Shown piece after piece: positions 52,030 through 60,494 of a stretch of DNA of 64,000 bases (position 1 is its first letter; every line of letters begins with the position of its first letter). Location of the stretch: the NCBI GenBank assembly GCA_963695805.1, contig CAVOHV010000015.1, positions 186,001 to 250,000 on the forward strand, given 5' to 3'. This stretch comes from DASUPK01 sp963695805. Lineage in GTDB: Bacteria; Actinomycetota; Thermoleophilia; Solirubrobacterales; 70-9. The position numbers and the translations under genes were made by a program. Below the pieces are notes generated by a model. The model was not told where the DNA came from, did no database searches, and was given only the letters and a program-made list of their open reading frames with translations.

Positions 52030-53519
52030 TCCGTCACCACCCTGATCGTTCGCAGCGTCCGATCGCTCGCCCCGCGGACCAGGCCGCCGTGCGCGAGCGA
52101 GTCCGCGATGTAGGCGATGGTCGGAGCGGTCAACCGCTCTCCAGGCAGGACGTTGGGGACCCCGGGCGGATAGGCGGCCAGCGATTCCGCTGCGATCCGC
52201 CCTTCGGCCTGCTCGAACTGAACCACCTCCTGCGGACCGAGGAAGGCGTCCCGCGGCACCAGCTCGAGGGGACCCCAGGGGGGCGGCTCGGCGAACGTGC
52301 GGCGCTGCTCCACGTCCGCGGGTCCGATCTCCTCGACCGCGTGCCTGAGGCCCTCGACGAGTCGATCGGCCGAGGTCGTCGGCGCTTCGGCGATGCCGAA
52401 GACGGCGACGATCACGTTCTCCGAGAAGAGCTCGAGGATGACGTCGTCCTTCGCGCTCATCAGCTGGGCGATGCGGTGCCCGGTGGCCCCAGTGCCCCTG
52501 ACGTCGACTGAGAGTCGCAACGGGTCCCACGCGGCGACGCTGGTTCGGCCCGCGAGACGCTCGTCGAGGACGTCCAGGCCCGGGATCGCCCGGACGCGCT
52601 CCCGTGTCCTGGCGAGCGTCGCGAGGGTGTCGTCGAGCAGCTCGTGCCCTTCGGTCACGGCGTAGCGCCGCGCCGCGTCCAGGGAGGCGGTCAGCAGCGC
52701 ATTGGGACTTGTCGACTCGACGAGGGTCACCGAGCGGTCGATCACGTCCTCGTCCATGCGTTCACCGTCACCCAGGTGCAGGATCGCCGACTGGGTCATG
52801 CTGCCGACGATCTTGTGAGTGCTCGAGAGCACGAGGTCGGCGCCGCTGCGCAGCGCCCCGGACGGCAGGCCCTCGTGGAAGTAGAGATGGGAGCCCCAGG
52901 CTTCATCGACGACCAGGGGGATGTCCCGGGCATGGGCGACCTCGACGAGCTGCTCGATCCTCGCGACCGCCCCGAAGTAGGTGGGCGAAACCAGCATCAC
53001 GGCCTCCGCGTCGGGCTCCGCGCCGAGTGCCGCATCCAGCGCCTCGGGCGTGACGCAGTGGGCGATGCCGAGTTCGGGGTCGATCTCCGGCGCGACGAAG
53101 GTGGGCCGCAGGCCCGAGAGCACCAGTCCATCGATGATCGAGGAGTGGACGTTGCGCTGGACGATCACCGGCCCCCGGTCGGGCGGCCCGGTTCTCAGCT
53201 TTCCGCTCGCGTGGGCCAATGCCATGCAGATCGCGTGATTCCCGCCCGAGGCGCCGTTGACCAGGAACCAGCTGCGCTCGGCGCCCCAGGCGTCGGCGGC
53301 GAGGCGCTGGGCGCGCTGGAAGGGCGTCGGCTCGGGCCCGACGTCGATCCCATCGATGCTAGGTGGGACGTCATGGAGGATGGCGGCCTCCCCAAGAGCG
53401 GCGGTCAAGCCGGGATCGGCACGGGTCCCTTTGTGGCCCGGGATGTGGAAACGCCCCGGGTTGCGAGCGACGAAGGCGACGAGTGCGTCGAGGTAGGGGG
53501 CTTCGGTCTGATCGGCCAT
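52026..53519 (-). CDS. Orn/Lys/Arg decarboxylase family protein
   Basis: A 497-residue PLP enzyme of the fold-I Orn/Lys/Arg decarboxylase group: RFHIPGHKG at the N-terminus, LVNGASGGNHAICMALAH, VDEAWGSHLYF (Asp to PLP nitrogen), SSTHKIVGSMTQSA (Schiff-base Lys), and the C-terminal domain with PYPPGVPNVLPGE-like sequence (LAAYPPGVPNVLPGERLTAP). It is shorter than the inducible E. coli enzymes because it lacks the N-terminal wing domain. Arginine is the likely substrate given the downstream deiminase; lysine or ornithine cannot be excluded. ATG 53519, 15 bp after the aldehyde dehydrogenase stop. Confidence 0.9.
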   Translation of the reverse strand: MADQTEAPYLDALVAFVARNPGRFHIPGHKGTRADPGLTAALGEAAILHDVPPSIDGIDVGPEPTPFQRAQRLAADAWGAERSWFLVNGASGGNHAICMALAHASGKLRTGPPDRGPVIVQRNVHSSIIDGLVLSGLRPTFVAPEIDPELGIAHCVTPEALDAALGAEPDAEAVMLVSPTYFGAVARIEQLVEVAHARDIPLVVDEAWGSHLYFHEGLPSGALRSGADLVLSSTHKIVGSMTQSAILHLGDGERMDEDVIDRSVTLVESTSPNALLTASLDAARRYAVTEGHELLDDTLATLARTRERVRAIPGLDVLDERLAGRTSVAAWDPLRLSVDVRGTGATGHRIAQLMSAKDDVILELFSENVIVAVFGIAEAPTTSADRLVEGLRHAVEEIGPADVEQRRTFAEPPPWGPLELVPRDAFLGPQEVVQFEQAEGRIAAESLAAYPPGVPNVLPGERLTAPTIAYIADSLAHGGLVRGASDRTLRTIRVVTE

Positions 53520-53534
53520 CCGCGCCGAGTCTAT

Positions 53535-55034
53535 TTACGCGCCGTGAGGTGGCTCTCCGCCGGTGTACCGCGAGTAGGGGTACCACCACTCCTTCGGAGC
53601 GACCTCGCTCTCGATGTGGACGTGCTTGGTCTCCTGGAAGGCCTCGAGTCCCTCGCGGCCCAGCTCTCGTCCCAGCCCCGACTGCTTGAAGCCGCCGAAC
53701 GGGCCGGCGTCGTTGTCGGTCAGGGGGTCGTTGAACCAGACCGTGCCGGCCTTCACCTCGCGCATGCAGCGGAGGATGGTCTTGAAGTCCTGCGTGTAGA
53801 TGTTGGCCCCGAGGCCGTAGGGGGTCGAGTTGGCGAGCTCGATCGCCTCGTCGAGGCCTCCGACCCGAACGATGGGCGCGACTGGGCCGAAGGTCTCCTC
53901 ACGGAGCAGGTCCGTCTCCGCGGGCGCGCCGGTGACCACGGCCGGGGCGAAGAAGTGGCCCCGTTCCTGTCCGCCCGCGTCGCCGCCGATGACCACCTCC
54001 GCGCCGGCGCCGATGGCGGCGTCGAGCTGGCTCACGACCTTCTGCCGCTGGCTCTCCGAGACCATGGGACCGATGTCGGTGTCGCTCTTCATCGGGTCGC
54101 CGATCACGAGGCTCTTCGTGTAGTCGACGAAGGCGGACAGGTAGTCGTCGTAGACGTCGTCGAGTACGTAGAACCGCTCAGCGGACGTACATACCTGCCC
54201 CGAGTTGAGGAATGCCGCCCAGGCCCCTCCCTTGGCCGCGACGTCGATGCGGTCGGCGACGTCCGAGCAGACGATGAAGGGGTCCTTGCCGCCCATCTCG
54301 AGGTTGACGCGAGCCATGCGATCGACGCAGGCCTGCGCGACCTTCTTGCCGGTCGCGACCGAGCCGGTGAAGGCGACGCCATCGACGCGTGCGTCCGAGA
54401 CGATCGCGGCGCCCACCTCGGGCCCGCCGGCGAGCAGGTTGAGCACCCCTGAAGGGAGGTGGTCGAAGCACGAGGCCAGCAGCAGGGTCGAGAGTGGCGT
54501 GAGCTCGGAGGGCTTGCCGACGACGGTGTTGCCCCCCGCCAGCGCCGGCGCCAGCTTCCACCCGAGCAGGAGCAGCGGGTAGTTCCAGGGAACGATGCAG
54601 CCGACCACGCCGAGCGGCTCCTTGATCACCAGGCTGAGCTGGCTCGACTCGATCGAGGGGATCACCCGCCCCGCGGAGTCGCGGCCGATCTCGGCGTAGT
54701 AGTCGAAACAGGCGGCAGTCCAGCCGACCTCGTCCGAGTTCTCCACCAGCGGCTTGCCGCCCTCGAGCGTCATCACCTCGCCGAGCCCGTCGGCTTGAGC
54801 CCGCAGGCGCGTCGCGACCTCGTGCAGCATCTCGCCACGGTCGACCGCAGGCGTCCCCGCCCAGTCCCGGGCGGCCTCTCGGGCTGCGACGATCGCGGCG
54901 TCGACCTGCTCGCCGCTCGCCGCGCCCACGGACGCGAACGTCTCCTCGGTGTAGGGGTTCTCGACCTCGAGCGACTCGCCGGTTCCGGCTACCTGCTCGC
55001 CGTCGATGAGGAGCCGGGTCTCGTATTCAGCCAC
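53535..55034 (-). CDS. NAD(P)-dependent aldehyde dehydrogenase
   Basis: A 499-residue ALDH: PWNYPLLLLGWKLAPALAGG, FTGSVATGKKVAQAC (NAD region), NLEMGGKDPFIV (general-base Glu), NSGQVCTSAERFYV (nucleophilic Cys) and ETFGPVAPIVRVGG. It resembles amino-aldehyde (4-aminobutanal, betaine-aldehyde) dehydrogenases; in this operon oxidation of 4-aminobutanal to 4-aminobutyrate is the natural role. First gene of the operon; GTG 55034 (VAEYETRLLID) fits the family start. The 400-bp upstream region holds the structured RNA candidate and the sigma-factor promoter. Confidence 0.93.
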   Translation of the reverse strand: MAEYETRLLIDGEQVAGTGESLEVENPYTEETFASVGAASGEQVDAAIVAAREAARDWAGTPAVDRGEMLHEVATRLRAQADGLGEVMTLEGGKPLVENSDEVGWTAACFDYYAEIGRDSAGRVIPSIESSQLSLVIKEPLGVVGCIVPWNYPLLLLGWKLAPALAGGNTVVGKPSELTPLSTLLLASCFDHLPSGVLNLLAGGPEVGAAIVSDARVDGVAFTGSVATGKKVAQACVDRMARVNLEMGGKDPFIVCSDVADRIDVAAKGGAWAAFLNSGQVCTSAERFYVLDDVYDDYLSAFVDYTKSLVIGDPMKSDTDIGPMVSESQRQKVVSQLDAAIGAGAEVVIGGDAGGQERGHFFAPAVVTGAPAETDLLREETFGPVAPIVRVGGLDEAIELANSTPYGLGANIYTQDFKTILRCMREVKAGTVWFNDPLTDNDAGPFGGFKQSGLGRELGREGLEAFQETKHVHIESEVAPKEWWYPYSRYTGGEPPHGA

Positions 55035-55137
55035 GGCCCGATCGTATGCGGACAAGGCGGGGAAGGACGGCCAGGGGGAGAAGGAAACCGGCCGCCCTAT
55101 CCGCCCGCCTGCGCCGAGGCTAAAAACCCGGCGGAGG

Positions 55138-55279
55138 CGAGGCATCTGAATATGTGGGCGGGCGCCGGAGTAGGGGGTCTCCGAACGCCCGCCCGCTGCC
55201 TCGACTCAGAAAACATGGTACCCCTGCGCCGAGCCGGCTAAACGCACGTACCGGAAGAGGCCGCTATGAGCGGCTTTTT
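55138..55279 (+). ncRNA. Candidate structured RNA with intrinsic terminator
   Basis: On the + strand three helices follow one another. Helix 1 is nested: CGAGGCA (55138) with TGCCTCG (55197), enclosing GGGCGGGCG (55156) with CGCCCGCCC (55186), enclosing CGGAG (55166) with CTCCG (55179); all three are perfect. Helix 2 pairs GGTAC (55217) with GTACC (55248). Helix 3 is a terminator. TAAAAA at 55121 could be a -10 box placing the start near 55133, but no -35 is clear. No known riboswitch or 6S/SRP consensus was recognised. It sits between aldehyde dehydrogenase and the sigma factor gene. Confidence 0.5.
55259..55279 (+). terminator. Rho-independent terminator of the candidate RNA
   Basis: GCCGCT-ATG-AGCGGC forms a six-bp stem (seven with the flanking G) followed by TTTTTG on the + strand. 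It lies 58 bp upstream of the SigF-like promoter, so it ends any transcript entering from the left before the sigma factor gene. Confidence 0.7.
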
Positions 55280-55336
55280 GCCGCCACCGGTCGTTGCAGC
55301 TGGCCCTGTACCCGCCCCTCCCGCTGCGAAACCGCT

Positions 55337-55363
55337 GTTTGCGACACGGGCGGATCCGGGTAG
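55337..55363 (+). promoter_or_regulatory. SigB/SigF-type promoter of the sigma factor gene
   Basis: GTTTG, 16 bp, GGGTAG matches the -35 (GGTTT/GTTTG) and -10 (GGGTA) pattern recognised by SigB/SigF-family sigma factors. It is 75 bp upstream of a sigma factor of exactly this type, suggesting positive autoregulation. Confidence 0.6.
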
Positions 55364-55437
55364 CTACGGTAGGTTGGCGGCCAGACCTCGAGGTCCCCCA
55401 GGGGCGATGCAGCCACGGGCATCGAGGTCTCCGGTCA

Positions 55438-56244
55438 ATGACGGAACTTGCCTTGGCGGAAAGCCAGATGAATCCGACGCCCTCCCCGGGTCCGGGCGAG
55501 CAGCTCGCGGGTGAGCGGCGTTTGCTCGAGCAGTACGCGAGCGACCGCTCCCCCACCGTCCGTGAGGAGCTGGTGGATCGCTTCATGCCCCTCGCCAGGC
55601 GATTGGCCGGGCGGTACGCCGGTGGCGCAGAGCCGTTCGACGACCTCGTCCAGGTGGCGAGCGTGGGCCTCGTGAAGGCGATCGACCGATTCGACCCCGC
55701 CCGGGGAACCGCCTTCTCCACCTTCGCCGTCCCCACCATCCTGGGTGAGCTGAAGCGCCACTTCCGCGACCGCGGCTGGTCCGTGCACGTCCCCCGTGAC
55801 GTGCAGGAGCGCATCCTCAAGGTCGAGCGGGCGATGGCGGAGTTGCCGGCAAAGCTCGGCCACACACCCACGGTGCACGAGATCGGTGAGCGCATCCAGG
55901 CCACCGACGAAGAGGTTCTGGAGGCGATGCACGCGGCCCAGGGCCACCACGCGGTCTCCCTCGACGCGACCTCCACGACCAGCGATGGGGACGAGCCGGG
56001 GCCGCTGCGCGACCGGATCGGCTCTGAGGATCTCGCCTTCGACACCGTTGAGTACGGCGAGGCGATCGGGCCCGTTCTCGACGAGATCTCCGAGCGTGAC
56101 CGGAAGATTCTCCACCTGCGCTTCGTCGAGGACATGACGCAGAGCGAGATCGCCGAGCGGGTCGGAGTCTCCCAGATGCATGTCTCGCGCATCCTGCGCG
56201 CCACGATCGAGAAGCTCAGGCAGCGGATCCCGGACGAGGAATAG
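55438..56244 (+). CDS. SigB/SigF/SigG-family RNA polymerase sigma factor
   Basis: A 268-residue alternative sigma-70 factor: region 2 (DRFMPLARRLAGRYAGGAEP, FDDLVQVASVGLVKAIDRFD, AFSTFAVPTILGELKRHFRD), region 3 (HVPRDVQERILKVERAMAEL, TPTVHEIGERI) and region 4 (RKILHLRFVEDMTQSEIAER followed by VGVSQMHVSRIL). SVHVPR and the IGxxxHVSR-type HTH are hallmarks of the general-stress/sporulation group controlled by partner switching. The cognate-looking anti-sigma and anti-anti-sigma genes converge on it from the right. ATG 55438 or MNPTPSPG 30 bp later. Confidence 0.93.
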   Translation: MTELALAESQMNPTPSPGPGEQLAGERRLLEQYASDRSPTVREELVDRFMPLARRLAGRYAGGAEPFDDLVQVASVGLVKAIDRFDPARGTAFSTFAVPTILGELKRHFRDRGWSVHVPRDVQERILKVERAMAELPAKLGHTPTVHEIGERIQATDEEVLEAMHAAQGHHAVSLDATSTTSDGDEPGPLRDRIGSEDLAFDTVEYGEAIGPVLDEISERDRKILHLRFVEDMTQSEIAERVGVSQMHVSRILRATIEKLRQRIPDEE

Positions 56245-56253
56245 GACAGCGCC

Positions 56254-57060
56254 CTAGGCGACCTCGAAGACGAGGAACTCGGCGCTCTCGCCCTCGGCGG
56301 TTTCGCCCTTGATGACCTCCATCTTGGAGGCCAGGGAGCGGAGCGAGCCGGCACCCGGAAGCTCCATCTCGTCCAGCAGCTTCTGCCCGCCACCCTCGAC
56401 GAGCGGGCCGACTCGCACATCCAGCTTGCCGTCGCCGTCCTTGATCGAGATCCCAAGATGACCCTCGGCGAAGTCCACGCCCTCCGAGGCGGAGACCGCG
56501 TCCCCGAGCAGGACGGTGTCGGCGAGCCGATCGACCGAGAGCTCGGCCCGGGCGGCGAGCGCCCCGATCACCCTGGCGAGCACCGGCTTCACCATCTCGC
56601 CCGGAGTGATCGCGATCTCGAGACCCTCGGGGGCCTCGGCCGAGTTGCCGTTGTTGCCGAACTCGGGTGCGGTGTAGCCGAAGCGAATCGTGGTCCGGCT
56701 GCCGTGGCCCGCGCCGCCGCTGATCTCGAAGCTCTCCGAGAGAGCCGCGATCAGCGGAAGCCCGAGGCCGAGTGAGGGGTCCCCTTCGTTGGCGCGCGGC
56801 CGGAAGCCCTTGCCCTGGTCGGACACCTGGACCTCGAGCTCACCCGCGCGGGGCTCGGCGACCACCTCCAGCGGGCCGGGCTCTCCCTCGTAAGCGTGCA
56901 GCACGACGTTGTTGCAGGCCTCCGAAACGACCGTCTTCAGGTCGGCGATCCTCGATCCCGAGAGCTCGAGCGCCTCCCCGACACCGGCCACGGCCTGGCG
57001 CACGACGATCACGTTCTCCGCTGTCGCGGGGAGAGTCAGCCGGAGCTCGCGGGAGGTCAC
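56254..57060 (-). CDS. Anti-sigma factor, tandem HATPase (RsbW/SpoIIAB-like)
   Basis: A 268-residue protein with two related halves. The first (residues 1-130) is a GHKL kinase-like anti-sigma domain: EACNNVVLHAYEG (N box), VSDQGKGFRP (G1) and GLGLPLIAALS, with GHGSRTTIRF (G2). The second (about 150-267) has the same length and helix-strand order (VLARVIGALAARAELSVDRL) but no N or G boxes, so it cannot bind ATP and may serve as a sigma-binding or dimer-mimicking half. It should hold the convergent sigma factor inactive and phosphorylate the STAS protein. GTG start overlaps the STAS stop. Confidence 0.85.
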   Translation of the reverse strand: MTSRELRLTLPATAENVIVVRQAVAGVGEALELSGSRIADLKTVVSEACNNVVLHAYEGEPGPLEVVAEPRAGELEVQVSDQGKGFRPRANEGDPSLGLGLPLIAALSESFEISGGAGHGSRTTIRFGYTAPEFGNNGNSAEAPEGLEIAITPGEMVKPVLARVIGALAARAELSVDRLADTVLLGDAVSASEGVDFAEGHLGISIKDGDGKLDVRVGPLVEGGGQKLLDEMELPGAGSLRSLASKMEVIKGETAEGESAEFLVFEVA

Positions 57061-57461
57061 GGTGGCGTCTCCCCGCCGTCGCCCGAGGCTGCCATGACGG
57101 CCTCCTCCAGTCGGGCGTGAACGGGAAGCTCTGCTCGCAGACCGGTCACCTCGAGGACGCGGTCGACCGCGTCCGAGCCGTTCGAGCGGGCGACGGCGAA
57201 CCCGATCTTCGCATCGGCCGCTCGCCGGCGACCATCCAGGATCACGCCGAGGATGGAGGAGTCGATGAACGTGGCGGGTGAGAGGTCCAGGACCGTCGCA
57301 ACGCCCTCATCCAGTAGCCCATCGAGGCGACGCCTGAGATTCGGGGCTGTGCTGAGGTCATGCTCGCCTGAGATCGTAAGCACTGCGACTCCTGAATCGT
57401 TTCGCTCGAGTGCGATCTCCCCCGTCCGCACACGAGGCGAAATACCTCGATCGGGGGTCAC
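57057..57461 (-). CDS. STAS-domain anti-anti-sigma factor (RsbV/SpoIIAA-like)
   Basis: A 134-residue STAS protein: VAVLTISGEHDLSTAPNLRR, then VLDLSPATFIDSSILGVILD, where the Ser of DSS is the phosphorylation site, and a C-terminal helix. Dephosphorylated, it captures the anti-sigma factor and frees the sigma factor. GTG 57461 immediately follows the stop of the permease gene potC, and its stop overlaps the anti-sigma start, so the stress-switch genes are at the tail of the polyamine-transport operon. The phosphatase partner is not in this window. Confidence 0.9.
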   Translation of the reverse strand: MTPDRGISPRVRTGEIALERNDSGVAVLTISGEHDLSTAPNLRRRLDGLLDEGVATVLDLSPATFIDSSILGVILDGRRRAADAKIGFAVARSNGSDAVDRVLEVTGLRAELPVHARLEEAVMAASGDGGETPP

Positions 57462-58355
57462 TCAAACCTCCTGCTCAGGACGGACAGATGCCATCCGCTC
57501 GGCGCGACGCTGCTGCCAGAGCACGAAGCAGATTGCGGTGACCACGAGCGCGAACAGCATCGTCGCGAGAACGTTGACCTGCACCGGGATGCCCCTCAGG
57601 TGTGCCCCGAAGACGTAGATCGGAAAGGTCTCGGTTGTGCCCTTGTTGAAGTCGGAGACGATGAAGTCGTCAACCGAGAGGGCGAAGGCGAGTAGTGCCG
57701 CGCCCAGGATTCCGGGACGGAGCAGCGGCAGAGTGATGTACCTGAAGGTCTCTATGGGCGTCGCGCCGAGGTCCGCGGCTGCGTCCTCGATGCTGCGGTC
57801 GAAGCCGATCAGCCGCGAACGAACGACCACCACGACGAAGCTGATGCAGAACATGATGTGGGCGATCAGCAGGCTGGTGAAGCCGAGCGCCACGCCGTAG
57901 ATCAGGAACAGCGAGAGCAGCGATGCCCCCATCACGATCTCGGGTGTGGCCATCGGGAGGACGAGGAGCAGATTCGATGCACCTCGCCCACGGAACCGAT
58001 ATCGGACGAGCGCGATCGCCATCAGCGTCCCGATAATCGTTGAAATGAGCGTCGCCAGCGCCGCAAGCCGGAAGGACGTAAAGAGAGCGGTGTTCAGGTC
58101 TGGTATCGAGAAAGCGTGCTCCCAGTACTTGAGCGTGAATCCGTTGTTGATCGCAAAGGAGAGGTGGTCCCTGTTCTCGGAGGCGTCGGCGAACGAGAAG
58201 ACCGCGATCACCGCGATCGGGATCAGCATGTAGGCAAGCGCGAAGCCCGTGTAGATCTTGAACCCGTTCCGCCTCACCCACGCCCACGCCGCCCGGATGG
58301 CCCGGATCGGGCCTGCGGAAATTGCCGGCCTCGCTGTGGCCGTCGCGGACTCCAT
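57462..58355 (-). CDS. potC: Polyamine ABC transporter permease, PotC-like
   Basis: A 297-residue inner-membrane permease with six helices and the EAA loop IEDAAADLGATPIETFRYIT that docks on the ATPase. FSFADASENRDHLSFAINNGF-type N-terminal loop and GTTETFPIYVFGAHLRGIP are typical of the PotC half of spermidine/putrescine importers. It follows potB by zero bases (adjacent stop and start). The Arg-rich N-terminus (AWAWVRRNGFK) is cytosolic. Substrate specificity is by context. Confidence 0.9.
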   Translation of the reverse strand: MESATATARPAISAGPIRAIRAAWAWVRRNGFKIYTGFALAYMLIPIAVIAVFSFADASENRDHLSFAINNGFTLKYWEHAFSIPDLNTALFTSFRLAALATLISTIIGTLMAIALVRYRFRGRGASNLLLVLPMATPEIVMGASLLSLFLIYGVALGFTSLLIAHIMFCISFVVVVVRSRLIGFDRSIEDAAADLGATPIETFRYITLPLLRPGILGAALLAFALSVDDFIVSDFNKGTTETFPIYVFGAHLRGIPVQVNVLATMLFALVVTAICFVLWQQRRAERMASVRPEQEV

Positions 58356-59255
58356 CTATCTCGCCTCTTCCTCGCTGCCGGTGAACGCCTCGGTCCCCGC
58401 CATCCGGATGTAGATGAACACGATGGTGAGGACCGCCGCCATCATCAGGAAGGAGAGCGCTGCCGCATGGGGATAGTCGCTCTGCTCCAGATAGGTGGAC
58501 TGGATCTTGTTGCCGATCATCGTGTTGTTGGCGCCGCCGAGGAACTCCGCGTTGATGTAATCCCCGGATGCCGGAATGAAGGTCAGCAATACACCCGCGA
58601 TGACGCCGGGCATGGTCAAGGGTAAGGTGACTCGAAGAAAGGCCTGTCTGGCCGAGGCGTAGAGGTCCTTGCCCGCCTCGATCAGGCTCGTGTCGATCCG
58701 CTCCAGGCTGGCGTAGATCGGCAGGATCATGAAGGGCAGGAAGTTGTAGGTGAGTCCTGCGATGACTGCCCCGGAGGTGGCCAGCAGGCGACCGTCTTCC
58801 GGGATGATCTGAAGCGACTTCATGATGTTCACGATCGGGCTGTCGTCGGCGAGGATCGTCTCCCAGGCGACCGTCCTGATCAGGTAGGTCGTGAAGAAGG
58901 GGGCGATCACCGCGAAGAGCAGCGGCAGGCGCCAGCGGGGGTTGACCTTGAGCGCGATCGCGTACGCGAGCGGGTAGGCGATCAACAGGGCGATGATCGT
59001 CGCCGCTCCCGCATAGAAGAAGGTGCGCACGATCTGCTCACCGCGGCCCGCGAGCGCCTCCGTGTAGTTGGAGAAATCCCAGCTGAAGGTGAAGCCCTCC
59101 GGCGTGTTGGGGATACCGGAGCGCAGCGACATCTCCCCCATGAAGTACATGGGGACGACGAAGAAGACGACCAGCCAGAGCACCCCGGGCGCGAGCAGGC
59201 CGTAGGGGAGCAGGCGCCGGCGGAGGGTCTTGGTAGAGCGTCCCTTATCGCTCAT
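58356..59255 (-). CDS. potB: Polyamine ABC transporter permease, PotB-like
   Basis: A 299-residue permease partner: LLPYGLLAPGVLWLVVFFVV, RWRLPLLFAVIAPFFTTYLI, and the EAA-type loop LYASARQAFLRVTLPLTMPG preceding VLLTFIPASGDYINAEFLGG, a PotB hallmark. It forms the channel with PotC. Between potD and potB lies a 61-bp spacer that holds a copy of the dispersed palindromic repeat, which may attenuate or stabilise part of the operon message. Confidence 0.9.
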   Translation of the reverse strand: MSDKGRSTKTLRRRLLPYGLLAPGVLWLVVFFVVPMYFMGEMSLRSGIPNTPEGFTFSWDFSNYTEALAGRGEQIVRTFFYAGAATIIALLIAYPLAYAIALKVNPRWRLPLLFAVIAPFFTTYLIRTVAWETILADDSPIVNIMKSLQIIPEDGRLLATSGAVIAGLTYNFLPFMILPIYASLERIDTSLIEAGKDLYASARQAFLRVTLPLTMPGVIAGVLLTFIPASGDYINAEFLGGANNTMIGNKIQSTYLEQSDYPHAAALSFLMMAAVLTIVFIYIRMAGTEAFTGSEEEAR

Positions 59256-59280
59256 CTCGTTTGTTCCTCCGCCGGCGCAT

Positions 59281-59310
59281 ATGCGAGGGCGCGTGCCAGC
59301 GCGACCCGCT
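59281..59310 (+). repeat. Palindromic repeat, copy in the pot operon
   Basis: ATGCGAGGGCGCGTGCCAGC then GCGACCCGCT matches the grpE copies at 26 of 30 positions, the changes falling mainly in the loop. It can fold as GGGCGCG/CGCGACCC. It occupies the intergenic spacer between potD and potB, a typical location for REP-like elements within operons. Confidence 0.75.
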
Positions 59311-59316
59311 TCGTCA

Positions 59317-60483
59317 TCAGCCGGAGACCACCTCCTGGAAGGCAGCCTCGACCTCGGCGATGTCCTCCGGACTACCCGGCGGGAGTGGGTCCGCGGAGCA
59401 TGGGGCGATCTCCTGCTCGGTCGGGAAGATCTTCGGGTCGTTCGCGACCTCCGGATCCTCCTTTTGGAGAATTGGCCGCACGCCGTTGACCGGCGTCACG
59501 TACTGGACGTAATCCGTGATCTTGGCCGCGTTCTGGGGCGTGTACGCGAAATTCAGGAACGCGAGCGCCGCCGGTGTATTCGGGGCCCCGACCGGGATCA
59601 CCGCCTGGTCGAAGAACAGGTCGCAGCCGTCGGTCGGCCTGCGCCACTCGGCGTTCTTGTTCCCGATCAGGGAGCCGTCCCCGGACCAGCCGATCGCCGC
59701 GACGATGTTCCCGCTGGTCAGGTCCTCGGTGTACTCGTTGCCTGTGAACTGGCGGATCTGTCCCGAATCCCGCGCCTGGCGGAGCTTGTCGATCGCCGCG
59801 AGCCAGTCGTCCTTGGTCGCGTCATCGACATTGATCCCCTCGCTCTGGAGAACGAGTGGAACCGTGTCCGTCATCTCGGTCAGCATCGTGACCTTGCCCT
59901 TGTACTTCGGGTTGAACAGGTCGGCGACAGAATGGATCTCCGGTGCCTTGGACGTGTCGACCCAGATGCCGGTCTGGCCGCCCTGCCAGGGAATCGAGTA
60001 CTTGCGCCCAGGGTCCTCCGTTGATTTCTCGAACTGGGGCAGGATGTTCTGGAACACGGTGGGCAGTGTGGCGTGGTCGATCTGCTGCAGGTAGCCGAGG
60101 TCGTACATCCGCTTCGCCATCCAATCGGTGACGACGAAGAGGCTGCGACCGCCCGAGCTGCCCTGATCCAGCTGGGGCTTCAGCTTGTTGAAGAAGGTGT
60201 TGTTGTCGTTGACGTCCTCCTTGTAGGTGGTATTTAGGCCGGACTGCTGGTCGAATTGGGCGACGGTCCCGTCCGGGCCCGGGTCGACGTAGCCGGGCCA
60301 GTTCGAGATCAGAACCGAGCCGCTCGCGGTCCCGCCCTTGGCGACGGTTATGTCGCCCGAATTGCCGCCGCCGACATTGTCGCCGCCGCCCCCGCAGGCG
60401 GCGAGGACGACCGCGGTCGCCAGCGCCCCGCCGGCTGCGACGATTGAGCGCAATCTCGTCTTGCTCCCCACGTTTCCCTCCAT
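59317..60483 (-). CDS. potD: Polyamine-binding lipoprotein, PotD-like
   Basis: A 388-residue substrate-binding lipoprotein. The signal peptide ends in the lipobox LAAC (VVLAACGGGGDN), lipidated by Lgt. Conserved blocks: LISNWPGYVDPG, YKEDVNDNNTFFNKL, DWMAKRMYDLGYLQQID, YSIPWQGGQTGIWVD, AIGWSGDGSLI and NAAKITDYVQYVTPVNG, characteristic of the PotD/PotF family. ATG 60483 is taken; a TTG at 60498 overlaps the potA stop and would add five residues. It delivers the ligand to PotBC. Confidence 0.9.
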   Translation of the reverse strand: MEGNVGSKTRLRSIVAAGGALATAVVLAACGGGGDNVGGGNSGDITVAKGGTASGSVLISNWPGYVDPGPDGTVAQFDQQSGLNTTYKEDVNDNNTFFNKLKPQLDQGSSGGRSLFVVTDWMAKRMYDLGYLQQIDHATLPTVFQNILPQFEKSTEDPGRKYSIPWQGGQTGIWVDTSKAPEIHSVADLFNPKYKGKVTMLTEMTDTVPLVLQSEGINVDDATKDDWLAAIDKLRQARDSGQIRQFTGNEYTEDLTSGNIVAAIGWSGDGSLIGNKNAEWRRPTDGCDLFFDQAVIPVGAPNTPAALAFLNFAYTPQNAAKITDYVQYVTPVNGVRPILQKEDPEVANDPKIFPTEQEIAPCSADPLPPGSPEDIAEVEAAFQEVVSG

Positions 60484-60494
60484 GTCTGGCTCGT

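Noticed and set aside
55138..55279. Known riboswitch, 6S, SRP or c-di-GMP (GEMM) RNA
   Set aside because: GGCTAAAC and CCGGAAG suggested GEMM and SRP, but the flanking consensus and pairing partners are missing.
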